Source: Ferruginibacter sp.
Lineage (GTDB): Bacteria > Bacteroidota > Bacteroidia > Chitinophagales > Chitinophagaceae
Length of the DNA stretch: 64,000 nucleotides
NCBI GenBank assembly: GCA_025362235.1
Contig: JANYGZ010000023.1
Span: forward strand, 47,073-111,072
Direction: 5' to 3'
The notes under the pieces were generated by a model. It made no database searches. It saw nothing but the letters and a program-made list of their open reading frames with translations, and was not told the DNA's origin. A program made the position numbers and the translations under genes. Shown here in pieces: positions 9,189-17,351 of the stretch (within the stretch, counting starts at the first letter, position 1; every line of letters begins with the position of its first letter).

Positions 9189-9213
9189 ATGATTAATCTT
9201 TAATTACGAATGT

Positions 9214-9586
9214 TTAATTACGAATTTGTTTTGTATTCAATTTATCTTTTATTGTTCTCTGAATAGCTCCGATTATCTTTAATATTTCTTCTATATCCGT
9301 TAGCAGCTTTGCGATTGTTCTTTGTCAAAGTATCCAGTTTCTGTGAGCAATAGGATCCAGTATTTGGTTTCCCTTACTTCCTTATATGCAATGGTAATTT
9401 TGCAAAAAAATCTTTACCCTATTGCCCACCTATTGCTTCTTCAATATTGGCCCCACTGGATGTTCCACATCTAAGCAACTGTTTTGAAAGCGTAAATTCT
9501 TTCTTTTCTTCGCATAGGTATTTATAAACTTTTACAACCCTTACAGCAAACTGAAAACTTTTTTGTTGTATGATATTTTATTTCAT
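9214..9586 (-). pseudogene. Decayed four-helix-bundle protein (S23 / rRNA-intervening-sequence family)
   Basis: Reading the minus strand across frames recovers a recognisable protein: RVVKVYKYLCEEKKEF, LRCGTSSGANIEEA, then YKEVRETKYWILLLTETGYF and LLTDIEEILKIIGAIQRTIK. This is the hallmark of the four-helix-bundle S23 family. It is broken by a stop at codon 3, a TAG after the IGGQ segment, and at least two frameshifts. It fills the 470-base gap between the ArsR-type regulator and the rest of its operon. S23 genes are often mobile or found inside rRNA operons, so this looks like an old insertion. Confidence 0.8.
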
Positions 9587-9657
9587 TTTTTTGAAATTTA
9601 ATAATCATAATTAAAATTTTGCAACTCGTAATTCATAATTGACAATTCGAAATTGAA

Positions 9658-9990
9658 TTAACAACAGTTTGATTTTTTAACTTCCATTTTACTTGAAACG
9701 CTGGTAAAATAATTTTGCAGTTTTTGAAATATCTTTTCATCGATGCAATAGCAAATGGCATTTCCTTCAATTTCCCCTTTTATTAATCCGGCATTTTTTA
9801 ATTCTTTAAGGTGTTGCGAAACAGTCGGCTGTGCTAGGGGCAATTCATTTACGATATCGCCGCAAATGCAGGTGTCAACCTTTAGCAGGTAATCAATAAT
9901 GGCAACCCTTGCAGGGTGCCCCAACGCTTTTGCCAATGTAGCAATGGCGTTTTGCTTATCGGTAAAATGATCTGTTTTGGTTGCTCCCAT
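9658..9990 (-). CDS. arsR: ArsR/SmtB-family metalloid-responsive repressor
   Basis: 110 residues with a winged-helix core ([14 protein letters not shown], then [16 protein letters not shown] as recognition helix). Cys41 and Cys43 form a CxC site in the helix that precedes the DNA-reading helix, as in the ELCVCDL site of As(III)-sensing ArsR. A second CxC (Cys80, Cys82) and a terminal CysCys could add ligands. It should repress the operon until a trivalent metalloid binds. A perfect 16-base palindrome sits just upstream of its start. It heads the minus-strand cluster but is parted from the other genes by a dead S23 gene. Confidence 0.9.
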   Translation of the reverse strand: MGATKTDHFTDKQNAIATLAKALGHPARVAIIDYLLKVDTCICGDIVNELPLAQPTVSQHLKELKNAGLIKGEIEGNAICYCIDEKIFQKLQNYFTSVSSKMEVKKSNCC

Positions 9991-10000
9991 AATTATAATT

Positions 10001-10016
10001 TAATATTGCAATATTA
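10001..10016. promoter_or_regulatory. Probable ArsR operator overlapping the promoter -7 element
   Basis: TAATATTGCAATATTA is a perfect 16-base inverted repeat ending 10 bases upstream of the repressor start. On the minus strand its first half TAATATTG resembles the Bacteroidota -7 element (TAnnTTTG, one mismatch). A TTTG that could serve as the -33 element lies 18 bases further upstream (10035-10038). A repressor bound here would block the promoter. The operator role is inferred from position and symmetry. Confidence 0.7.
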
Positions 10017-10110
10017 CGATAAAGATTTGAAATACAAAAAATCTTTACAATTATTTTATGCCTGCTATAGCAAAGTTTTAGGATAATAAAGAATAACCGC
10101 ATATTCTTTA

Positions 10111-10338
10111 CGGCCTCATAAAAAAAGCGTTAAGAAAATTTGAATGATTGTCGTTAAGAAATGAAATTATTGTTACAAATGTTTGGCTTTGCTATTAGCC
10201 TGTAAGTCGCACAAAAGCTGGGATACATTTTTTTGTTTGAGCAAATTTCATTTTAGACAAGCATTCAGATTTTTAGCTTTTTTTATGCAGCCTTGATTTT
10301 TTTTGTTTCTTTTTTGCATCAAGGCAAAAAAGAAAATA
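10111..10338. repeat. 228-bp dispersed intergenic repeat, copy A
   Basis: Begins CGGCCTCATAAAAAAAGCG and ends in a hairpin with arms CTTTTTTGC and GCAAAAAAG around the loop ATCAAG. It is nearly identical in order and length to the copy at 15228-15456, and a partial copy lies at 1240-1340. It has no open reading frame. It lies downstream of the ROK kinase gene and upstream of the arsR promoter. Confidence 0.8.
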
Positions 10339-10394
10339 GGCACTGCCCTTACTTGGTAAGACTTTACAACCAATATAGATTATCCTATAAAGTT

Positions 10395-11288
10395 TTATAT
10401 ACACAAAGCTGCAGCGCCAATAATGCCTGCATCGTTTCCAAGGCTGGCCTCGTCAATGCTAAATGGTTTTAAATGATAACCTGTAAGCCTTTTGGCCAGA
10501 ATATTATGAATGGGTTTTTTCATAAACCGCAAACAGGGAGATAAGCCTCCGCCAACATATATAGTGGGTATATCAAAAAGCTGGATAAAAATTGCAACAG
10601 CTTTACCAAAATCAGCACCAAACAAATCAAATATTTTTAAAGCCAGTTCATCATTTTCAAGAGCTGCATTATACAAATCAATAGTGTTGAGGTTTTGCAG
10701 TTGCAATTTTGTTTTTGTTGTGGTGTTTGCCTGCAATTGCAGTTTGGCCAAATTCAATAATCCATCTTTTGATACCAGTTCTTCCGCAGTTCTTTCTCCA
10801 AAAAGATGTATCATTCCCAATTCGGGCCCATTGCCATTAGCACCTGTATAAATTTTACCATCATCTATTATGGCCGAACCCATTCCTGTTCCCAATGTAA
10901 TATATCCAAAACTATCTTCTTTAATATTTTTACAAAATTTGTAGGCTCCGTACGCAGCCGCATTAGCGTCGTTTGAAAAATAAAATTTTACACCGGGGAA
11001 ATTATGTTTTAGTGCATTAATAAAACCATCACCTTCTATTTCAGTAAGATTAGGAATTTCAATTAAACAATCCTCCGATTTTGAAACAAAGCCGGGCACA
11101 CCAATACCAGCAGATACAATACCATCTTTATTAATGATCGGTTTCAGCCATGCTATCACATTTTCAATAAAATTTCCTTTGCGCAAGTCCGCAATTTCCA
11201 CAGATGCTTTTTCTGTAATTTCTCCTTCACTATTTGCCAGCCCTGTTTTAATGGAAGTGCCGCCGATATCAATTCCTAATAATGCCAT
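10395..11288 (-). CDS. ROK-family sugar kinase
   Basis: 297 residues with the ATP-binding opening LLGIDIGGTSIKTG, a GIGVPGFV segment, the catalytic-aspartate region NDANAAAYGAYKF and the TLGTGMGSA glycine loop. These define the ROK family of glucokinases and N-acetylhexosamine kinases. The usual zinc-binding cysteine cluster of many ROK proteins is missing; the corresponding segment reads ELGMIHLFGERTAEE. It lies 9 bases downstream of an amino-sugar-phosphate deaminase/isomerase gene, so a glucosamine, N-acetylglucosamine or N-acetylgalactosamine substrate is likely. Confidence 0.82.
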   Translation of the reverse strand: MALLGIDIGGTSIKTGLANSEGEITEKASVEIADLRKGNFIENVIAWLKPIINKDGIVSAGIGVPGFVSKSEDCLIEIPNLTEIEGDGFINALKHNFPGVKFYFSNDANAAAYGAYKFCKNIKEDSFGYITLGTGMGSAIIDDGKIYTGANGNGPELGMIHLFGERTAEELVSKDGLLNLAKLQLQANTTTKTKLQLQNLNTIDLYNAALENDELALKIFDLFGADFGKAVAIFIQLFDIPTIYVGGGLSPCLRFMKKPIHNILAKRLTGYHLKPFSIDEASLGNDAGIIGAAALCI

Positions 11289-11297
11289 TGTATATAA

Positions 11298-12002
11298 TTA
11301 TATTGTTTGTTCGTCAATAAAACATTGCACGTTATTATGCAGCCATAAAAAAGATGCAGGTATTTGCGAGGTGATTTTTTTTGAGAGAAATTTTGCAACA
11401 ATATCTTTTTTGTTTTGTCCCGTTACAAGCATCACAATTTGCCTGCTCTGTAATATATCTGCCATTCCCAATGTGAGCCCATAAGTGGGTTGGGTGCCCA
11501 TTTCACTGGCCATAGAATGTTGCATGCTTTTCTCAGACAAAGTTGCAATATGGCAATTAGGTTCTAACAGTTCCGCAGGTTCGTTAAACGCAATATGTCC
11601 ATTTAAACCTAGGCCTAATATACAAATATCAATGGGGCCATTGGCAGCTAAAATAGTTTGCATAGCAGCTATTTCATTTACTGGGTGCTCACTGTTGCTT
11701 TGAAATGCGAAATAACGTTCAGGTGAAATTTCCAAAGGTTTTATAAGATGCTGCTGAAGGTACTGCTCGCAGGTTTGGGCATTATCCATCGAAACACCAC
11801 CCCACTCATCTAGTTTAATAACACGTAATTGAGAACTGTCAAAATTGGCCTTTTGTGCAATGAGCAGTTTGTACGTTTTTGTAGGCGAATTGCCTGTGGC
11901 CGCACATAGCAACAGGTCTGGCTTTTGCCTGATGGCTTCTGCTATTACAGAAGAGGCTATTTCAGCCATTGTTGTTGTATCTTTTACAAAGCGGATATCC
12001 AT
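11298..12002 (-). CDS. Glucosamine/galactosamine-6-phosphate deaminase-isomerase family
   Basis: 234 residues with the family signatures AATGNSPTKTYK (phosphate loop), KLDEWGGV (catalytic Asp) and LGLGLNGHIAFNEP (His of the active site). NagB converts glucosamine-6-phosphate to fructose-6-phosphate and ammonia. The C-terminal FLWLH segment and the LDEWGG form recall AgaI galactosamine-6-phosphate isomerases, which may be the better match. It is the first gene of a two-gene unit with the ROK kinase. A second, larger NagB is encoded at 60915-62834, so the two probably serve different sugars. Confidence 0.82.
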   Translation of the reverse strand: MDIRFVKDTTTMAEIASSVIAEAIRQKPDLLLCAATGNSPTKTYKLLIAQKANFDSSQLRVIKLDEWGGVSMDNAQTCEQYLQQHLIKPLEISPERYFAFQSNSEHPVNEIAAMQTILAANGPIDICILGLGLNGHIAFNEPAELLEPNCHIATLSEKSMQHSMASEMGTQPTYGLTLGMADILQSRQIVMLVTGQNKKDIVAKFLSKKITSQIPASFLWLHNNVQCFIDEQTI

Positions 12003-12041
12003 TTAATAAAGATACACAATCACAGTAGTTGTGTTATTTTT

Positions 12042-12785
12042 CTACTCGGGTATTATTTTCTCGTACAATAAAAAATGCTGTATTGGCAAAAAATCACCTT
12101 TGTAATTTAATGTAAACCCATTTGCTTTTAGCTCCCTGTTAAGCTGGGTTACGGAGGTTTTATGAAGTGCTTTGATCGGTACCGAGGGATCTTCGCCGCG
12201 AAATTCAATCAATAATAGTTTTCCATTTTGTTTTAATGTTTTCCGGACTGCCTGTAACATTTCGGCAGGAAAATCCAATTCGTGGTAAACATCTACCATT
12301 ATCGCTAAATCAATGCTGTTATCCGGCAGGTTGGGTGAATGGTTAGAACCTTTTACAATTTCAACAACACTGTCTTTTAAAAGCAATTTTTTGTTCCTTA
12401 AATAACTGATCATTTCATCCTGTACCTCCACGGCAAATATTTTACCCTTTGGTACTTTGCGGGAAAGTTTAAAACTATAATAACCGGTTCCGGCGCCAAT
12501 ATCGGCCACAATGCCATTAACCGGCAAGCTAATTTTTTCAATCGCAAGATTGGTATTCTCTTCTATGTTCCGGTTATCCCTTTCCAGCCATTCGCTGCCG
12601 GCTGCTCCCATTATGTGTGCAATTTCCCTTCCCATGTAAAATTTTCCAATACCATCCCGGGAGGCTTTTTGATAGGTGTAGACTGAATCTGTTGCGGTCT
12701 TTTGAACAATACTATTTTGTTGCGAAGTACATTTTTCGAAACATGCCACACTAACTAAAAAAATTATCGCCAATTTTATTTTCAT
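12042..12785 (-). CDS. Exported class I SAM-dependent methyltransferase-like protein
   Basis: 247 residues with an N-terminal hydrophobic signal segment (LAIIFLVSVACFEKC) that looks like a signal peptide or a weak lipobox, followed by a methyltransferase fold. The SAM loop ADIGAGTGYYSFKL, the acidic strand AVEVQDEM and the LLIEFRGEDPS strand are intact. A SAM enzyme outside the cytoplasm has no obvious methyl donor, so either the protein stays anchored facing inwards or it binds something else. Similar exported methyltransferase-like proteins recur in Bacteroidota. The gene lies 39 bases upstream of the amino-sugar unit. The substrate is unknown. Confidence 0.78.
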   Translation of the reverse strand: MKIKLAIIFLVSVACFEKCTSQQNSIVQKTATDSVYTYQKASRDGIGKFYMGREIAHIMGAAGSEWLERDNRNIEENTNLAIEKISLPVNGIVADIGAGTGYYSFKLSRKVPKGKIFAVEVQDEMISYLRNKKLLLKDSVVEIVKGSNHSPNLPDNSIDLAIMVDVYHELDFPAEMLQAVRKTLKQNGKLLLIEFRGEDPSVPIKALHKTSVTQLNRELKANGFTLNYKGDFLPIQHFLLYEKIIPE

Positions 12786-13020
12786 ACGTGAAAGGTTGAA
12801 TAAAGATGATATTACTAGAGAATCAATGTTTGAGCCAAACTTATCGTTTATGCAAATACTGCTACTTAAATATAAATCATTGTTTGATTACTGTAATCTT
12901 TGTATTTTCATCATACCAATCATTAATATAAAATAAGCGACAAATAAATAAAAACGTCTCAACGACTTAACGGCATTGTTTGCATTTAAAATGCATTGCC
13001 ATCGATTAAAATTTTTCGGT

Positions 13021-13512
13021 ATGACAGACAAAAGCATCCGCTATAAAATAAAAGTAAATGGGTTTGAATTTGAATTTTCTGAAGAGCAGGTAAATGCCTT
13101 TGACATCGTAAAAAAATCTGCTGTTGAATTCAATCTTTTGAAAGACCACCGCTCGGTAAACACAAAATTGCTTATCGCAGATAACACTGCTAAAAATACA
13201 ACCATAGAAATCGAGGGGGAAATATATACGGTTACTATCAAAAATGAACTGGACCAGGTGCTGGAAAATATGGGCTTTGGTTTGGCCATCAATAAACAGG
13301 TAAAAGAAATAAAAGCCCCCATGCCGGGGCTGGTTTTGGAAATAGCTGTAACAGAAGGGCAACAGGTAAATGAAGGTGACAAGATTTTAATACTGGGCGC
13401 CATGAAGATGGAGAATAGCATTGCGGTAAGTGTAAATGCAACTATCAAACGCATTGCCGTTACAGCCGGTGATGCGGTTGAAAAAGGGCAGGTATTGGTA
13501 GAGCTGGAATAG
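13021..13512 (+). CDS. Biotin carboxyl carrier subunit of acyl-CoA carboxylase
   Basis: 163 residues from ATG 13021; the longer frame from 12976 adds an implausible leader. The C-terminal half is a biotinyl domain with the attachment site GAMKMEN. The mobile-domain start is marked by IKAPMPGLVLE. The N-terminal half is a short linker or assembly region. The protein carries the carboxyl group from the biotin carboxylase (13687-15159) to the carboxyltransferase (15547-17088). The set of three genes on one strand suggests a propionyl-CoA or similar acyl-CoA carboxylase. Confidence 0.87.
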   Translation: MTDKSIRYKIKVNGFEFEFSEEQVNAFDIVKKSAVEFNLLKDHRSVNTKLLIADNTAKNTTIEIEGEIYTVTIKNELDQVLENMGFGLAINKQVKEIKAPMPGLVLEIAVTEGQQVNEGDKILILGAMKMENSIAVSVNATIKRIAVTAGDAVEKGQVLVELE

Positions 13513-13596
13513 GGAAAAAATAAAAAACAGTTACTAGATTGTTGCTGACTATAATCTTCGACAATCTTTTCAAGCTATTGCTGGGATTAGGGTCTA

Positions 13597-13637
13597 AGCT
13601 CCCCTCGCCTTTGGAGAGGGGTTGGGGGTGAGGTCAG
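13597..13637. repeat. CTCCCCTC...GAGAGGGG palindromic repeat
   Basis: A short hairpin (CCCCTC / GAGAGGGG) followed by GTTGGGGGTGAGGTC lies between the carrier and biotin carboxylase genes. The same style of element, with CTCC...GGAG arms, recurs at 53760-54060. It is a REP-like dispersed palindrome. It has no terminator-like T tract. Confidence 0.6.
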
Positions 13638-13686
13638 GTTTAGTGCAACCAACAGGAATTTTTTATTAAAGAACAAATACAACAGT

Positions 13687-15159
13687 ATGCAAAAAATATT
13701 AGTAGCCAACCGCGGAGAAATTGCTTTACGCATTTTGCGGACCATCCGTAAAATGGGTATTCAGTCAGTAGCGGTTTTTTCGGAGGCCGACAGAAATTCG
13801 CCGCACGTATTATTTGCAGACGAAGCTGTCTGTTTAGGCGCTGCGCCATCGAGCCAGTCTTATTTAAACGGTGATAAAATAATTGAGTTTTGTGCAGCAC
13901 TAAAAGTAGATGCGATTCATCCCGGTTATGGTTTCCTTAGCGAAAATGCCAACTTTGCCCAAAAGGTTGAAGATGCCGGAATTAATTTTATTGGTCCAAC
14001 TGCCAAAGCCATGCGGATAATGGGTTCTAAGCTTGCCGCCAAAGAATGTGTTAAACAATATAATATTCCCATGGTGCCGGGCATTGATAAAGCCATAGAA
14101 AATATTACCATTGCAAAAAAAACTGCCAGTCAAATAGGCTATCCCATTCTCATAAAAGCGTCTGCGGGCGGCGGTGGCAAGGGCATGCGGATTGTAGAGA
14201 AGGAATCGGAATTTGAAGAACAAATGCAAAGAGCCGTAAGCGAAGCCAAGGCTGCCTTTGGAGATGGCGCTGTTTTTATAGAAAAATATGTAGGCTCGCC
14301 CCGCCATATAGAAGTACAGGTATTGGCAGATAAACAGGGCAATACGGTTCATTTATTTGAACGGGAATGCAGTATACAAAGAAGGCACCAGAAAGTAATT
14401 GAAGAATCCCCCTCTTCCATACTAACACCTGAGCTCAGAAAAAAAATGGGTGAGGCCGCTGTGATGGTAGCAAAATCATGCAATTATACCAGCACCGGTA
14501 CAGTTGAATTTTTAATGGATGAAAAACTGAATTTTTATTTTCTTGAAATGAATACAAGGCTGCAGGTTGAGCATCCCGTTACAGAAATGATAACAGGTAT
14601 TGACCTTGTAGAAGAACAAATAAAAATAGCCCGTGGTGAACCGCTTGGTTTTACCCAGGATGATATTGCCATCAACGGGCATGCGTTGGAACTGCGGGTA
14701 TACGCAGAAGATCCCCTGAATAATTTTCTTCCCTCCATCGGCACATTAACCAAATATGTAAAACCAACAGGCGATGGAATAAGGGTAGATGATGGGTATG
14801 AGGAAGGGATGGATATTCCTATTTATTACGACCCGATGATTGCCAAACTTGCGGTGCATGGCAAAGACAGAAACGAAGCAATACAAAAAATGAAAAGGGC
14901 CATTAAAGAATATATTATCGAAGGCGTGGCCACCACATTACCATTCGGAACTTTTGTTTTTGAGCAGGAAGCATTTTTATCAGGTAATTATGATACTCAT
15001 TTTGTAAAGGATCATTATACGCCAGAAAAAATAAAAGAAAAACAAAAAGCCAATGCAGCAATAGCAGCCATTGTTGCATTGCGATACCGGCTGGAACAAC
15101 AAAAAATCACCAACCCGGTCATCAACAAAACCACTAGTTGGAAAAGAAGGCTGGCTTAG
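13687..15159 (+). CDS. accC: Biotin carboxylase subunit of acyl-CoA carboxylase
   Basis: 490 residues. The opening QKILVANRGEIALRILRT, the ATP-grasp glycine loop KASAGGGGKGMR and the carboxylase signature (FLEMNTRLQVEHPVTE) are all present. It catalyses ATP-dependent carboxylation of biotin on the carrier protein. The length is slightly above the 445-450 residues of bacterial AccC and close to the alpha subunit of propionyl-CoA carboxylases without the fused carrier, in agreement with the separate carrier gene 174 bases upstream. A palindromic repeat lies in that gap. Confidence 0.92.
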   Translation: MQKILVANRGEIALRILRTIRKMGIQSVAVFSEADRNSPHVLFADEAVCLGAAPSSQSYLNGDKIIEFCAALKVDAIHPGYGFLSENANFAQKVEDAGINFIGPTAKAMRIMGSKLAAKECVKQYNIPMVPGIDKAIENITIAKKTASQIGYPILIKASAGGGGKGMRIVEKESEFEEQMQRAVSEAKAAFGDGAVFIEKYVGSPRHIEVQVLADKQGNTVHLFERECSIQRRHQKVIEESPSSILTPELRKKMGEAAVMVAKSCNYTSTGTVEFLMDEKLNFYFLEMNTRLQVEHPVTEMITGIDLVEEQIKIARGEPLGFTQDDIAINGHALELRVYAEDPLNNFLPSIGTLTKYVKPTGDGIRVDDGYEEGMDIPIYYDPMIAKLAVHGKDRNEAIQKMKRAIKEYIIEGVATTLPFGTFVFEQEAFLSGNYDTHFVKDHYTPEKIKEKQKANAAIAAIVALRYRLEQQKITNPVINKTTSWKRRLA

Positions 15160-15227
15160 TAAAACAAAGATTAATAAACATATACCAATAAGTATAGGTT
15201 AATAATAATATTCGCAAAAGGAAGGCA

Positions 15228-15456
15228 CGGCCTCATAAAAAAAGCGTTAAGAAAATTTGAATACTTGTCGTTAAGAAATGAAATTGATGTTACAAATGTT
15301 TGGCTTTGATATTAGCATGTAAGTCGCACAAAAGCATGGTAATATTTTGCAGCTCGAGCTAATTTCATTTTAGACAAGTATGCAAATTTTTAGCTTTTTT
15401 TATGCAGCCTTGATCTTTTTTGTTACTTTTTTGCATCAAGGCAAAAAAGTAAATAG
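15228..15456. repeat. 228-bp dispersed intergenic repeat, copy B
   Basis: Second full copy of the element seen at 10111-10338. It ends in an uninterrupted 12-base-pair hairpin with arms TTACTTTTTTGC and GCAAAAAAGTAA around ATCAAG (15422-15451). It sits between the biotin carboxylase and carboxyltransferase genes, splitting what is otherwise one functional cluster. Confidence 0.82.
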
Positions 15457-15546
15457 AGACCACCAATATTGGAGGAAAGGCTTTTCGATCGATATGTAGT
15501 ATTCCATAAAACCAAAAAATAAACAGTTGATATATAAAATAAACGC

Positions 15547-17088
15547 ATGAAATCAAAGGCCGATCTATTAAAACAAAAACTGGAAGAAGGAAAACTAGGC
15601 GGCGGAGCCGAAAGAAACACCACGCAACATAAAAAAGGAAAATTAACCGCCAGGGAAAGAATCAGTTTATTAATGGACGAAGGTTCGTTTGAAGAAATTG
15701 GTGCACTGGTGGTACACCGTACCATAGATTTTGGTATGGAAGATCAGCAGTTTTATGGCGACGGTGTTATAACAGGTTATGGTACGGTCAATGGCAGGCT
15801 GGTATATGTTTTTGCGCAGGACTTTACTGTTTTCGGCGGCTCCTTATCTGAAACACATGCAGAAAAAATTTGCAAAATAATGGACCTTGCCATGAAGACC
15901 GGCGCACCCATGATAGGGCTCAATGATTCGGGTGGTGCCAGAATACAGGAAGGTGTAAGATCGCTGGGTGGCTACGCAGATATTTTTTACCGCAATGTTT
16001 TATCGTCAGGTGTTATACCACAAATTTCTGCCATCATGGGGCCATGCGCAGGTGGTGCCGTGTATTCACCTGCCATAACAGATTTTACACTGATGGTAGA
16101 AAATACCAGCTATATGTTTGTAACCGGGCCCAATGTAGTAAAAACCGTAACCAACGAAGAAGTGAGTTCCGAAGAACTCGGTGGTGCCTCTACCCATTCT
16201 ACCAAATCGGGGGTTACGCATTTAACTGCCGCCAACGATATGGAATGTATTGAGCAGGTAAAAAAACTGTTAAGTTATATGCCGCAAAACTGCGAGGATA
16301 TCTCGCCCAAAGATGCGTACACGCCGCAGGATGAAACAAGGGAGCAACTGGAAAAAATCATCCCCGCAAGTACCAACCAGCCTTATGATATGCGTGATGT
16401 TATTGCGGGCATTTGTGATGCCGGTTCTTTTTTTGAAATACATAAAACCTATGCAGAAAATATTGTGGTAGGGTTTGCCAGGTTAGCCGGCCGAAGTATT
16501 GGTATTGTTGCCAACCAGCCCGCCTGTCTTGCCGGGGTATTGGATATTGACAGTTCCAAAAAAGGTGCAAGGTTTACCCGATTTTGCGATTGCTTTAATA
16601 TTCCTTTACTGGTGCTGGTAGATGTGCCTGGTTTTTTGCCGGGCACCGACCAGGAATGGCATGGCATTATTACCAATGGCGCTAAATTATTATATGCATT
16701 AAGCGAAGCCACGGTGCCACGTGTTACCGTAATAACCCGAAAGGCTTACGGCGGCGCTTATGATGTAATGAACTCAAAACATATTGGGGCTGATATGAAT
16801 TTTGCATGGCCCACTGCAGAGATAGCCGTAATGGGTGCAAGAGGCGCCAGTGAAATAATTTTTAAAAAAGAAATTTCAGAAGCAGCTGACCCTGCAAAAA
16901 AATTATTGGAAAAAGAAGCCGAGTATGCAGAAAAATTTGCCACACCTTACCTTGCTGCTGAACGTGGTTTTATAGATGAAGTAATAGAGCCAAAAGAAAC
17001 CCGTAAAAAATTGATAAAGACTTTCGCCATTTTAGAAAACAAAGTTGTTAAGCGGCCAAGAAAGAAGCACGGAAATATTCCGTTGTAA
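15547..17088 (+). CDS. pccB: Acyl-CoA (propionyl-CoA) carboxylase beta subunit
   Basis: 513 residues of a carboxyltransferase with two crotonase-like halves. Visible signatures are GKLTARERI near the N-terminus, [12 protein letters not shown], the oxyanion loop [12 protein letters not shown] and, in the second half, [13 protein letters not shown] and [12 protein letters not shown]. It transfers the carboxyl group from biotin to an acyl-CoA, most often propionyl-CoA in this subgroup. The C-terminal [11 protein letters not shown] is also typical. It completes the three-component carboxylase. The product methylmalonyl-CoA would feed the TCA cycle. Confidence 0.92.
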   Translation: MKSKADLLKQKLEEGKLGGGAERNTTQHKKGKLTARERISLLMDEGSFEEIGALVVHRTIDFGMEDQQFYGDGVITGYGTVNGRLVYVFAQDFTVFGGSLSETHAEKICKIMDLAMKTGAPMIGLNDSGGARIQEGVRSLGGYADIFYRNVLSSGVIPQISAIMGPCAGGAVYSPAITDFTLMVENTSYMFVTGPNVVKTVTNEEVSSEELGGASTHSTKSGVTHLTAANDMECIEQVKKLLSYMPQNCEDISPKDAYTPQDETREQLEKIIPASTNQPYDMRDVIAGICDAGSFFEIHKTYAENIVVGFARLAGRSIGIVANQPACLAGVLDIDSSKKGARFTRFCDCFNIPLLVLVDVPGFLPGTDQEWHGIITNGAKLLYALSEATVPRVTVITRKAYGGAYDVMNSKHIGADMNFAWPTAEIAVMGARGASEIIFKKEISEAADPAKKLLEKEAEYAEKFATPYLAAERGFIDEVIEPKETRKKLIKTFAILENKVVKRPRKKHGNIPL

Positions 17089-17351
17089 TCAACACATGGA
17101 AATTTGGTAGTATGACTGCTTATATCATATATTTACTTTGTTAGCTTTAACCAATGAACGATTATACTAACATTAAACTTTACAGATTTTAATCAACTGA
17201 CAAACAATAAAAACATATTATCTGCTTACAACATTTTAAACCTATATGCTAATGCTTTATGTTTTATTTTTTCTAACGCATAAGAAAATTAAGGCTAAAG
17301 AGTGTAATCTCACAACGCTTTGAAAAATCAACTGAAAATACTTTAAAAAAA

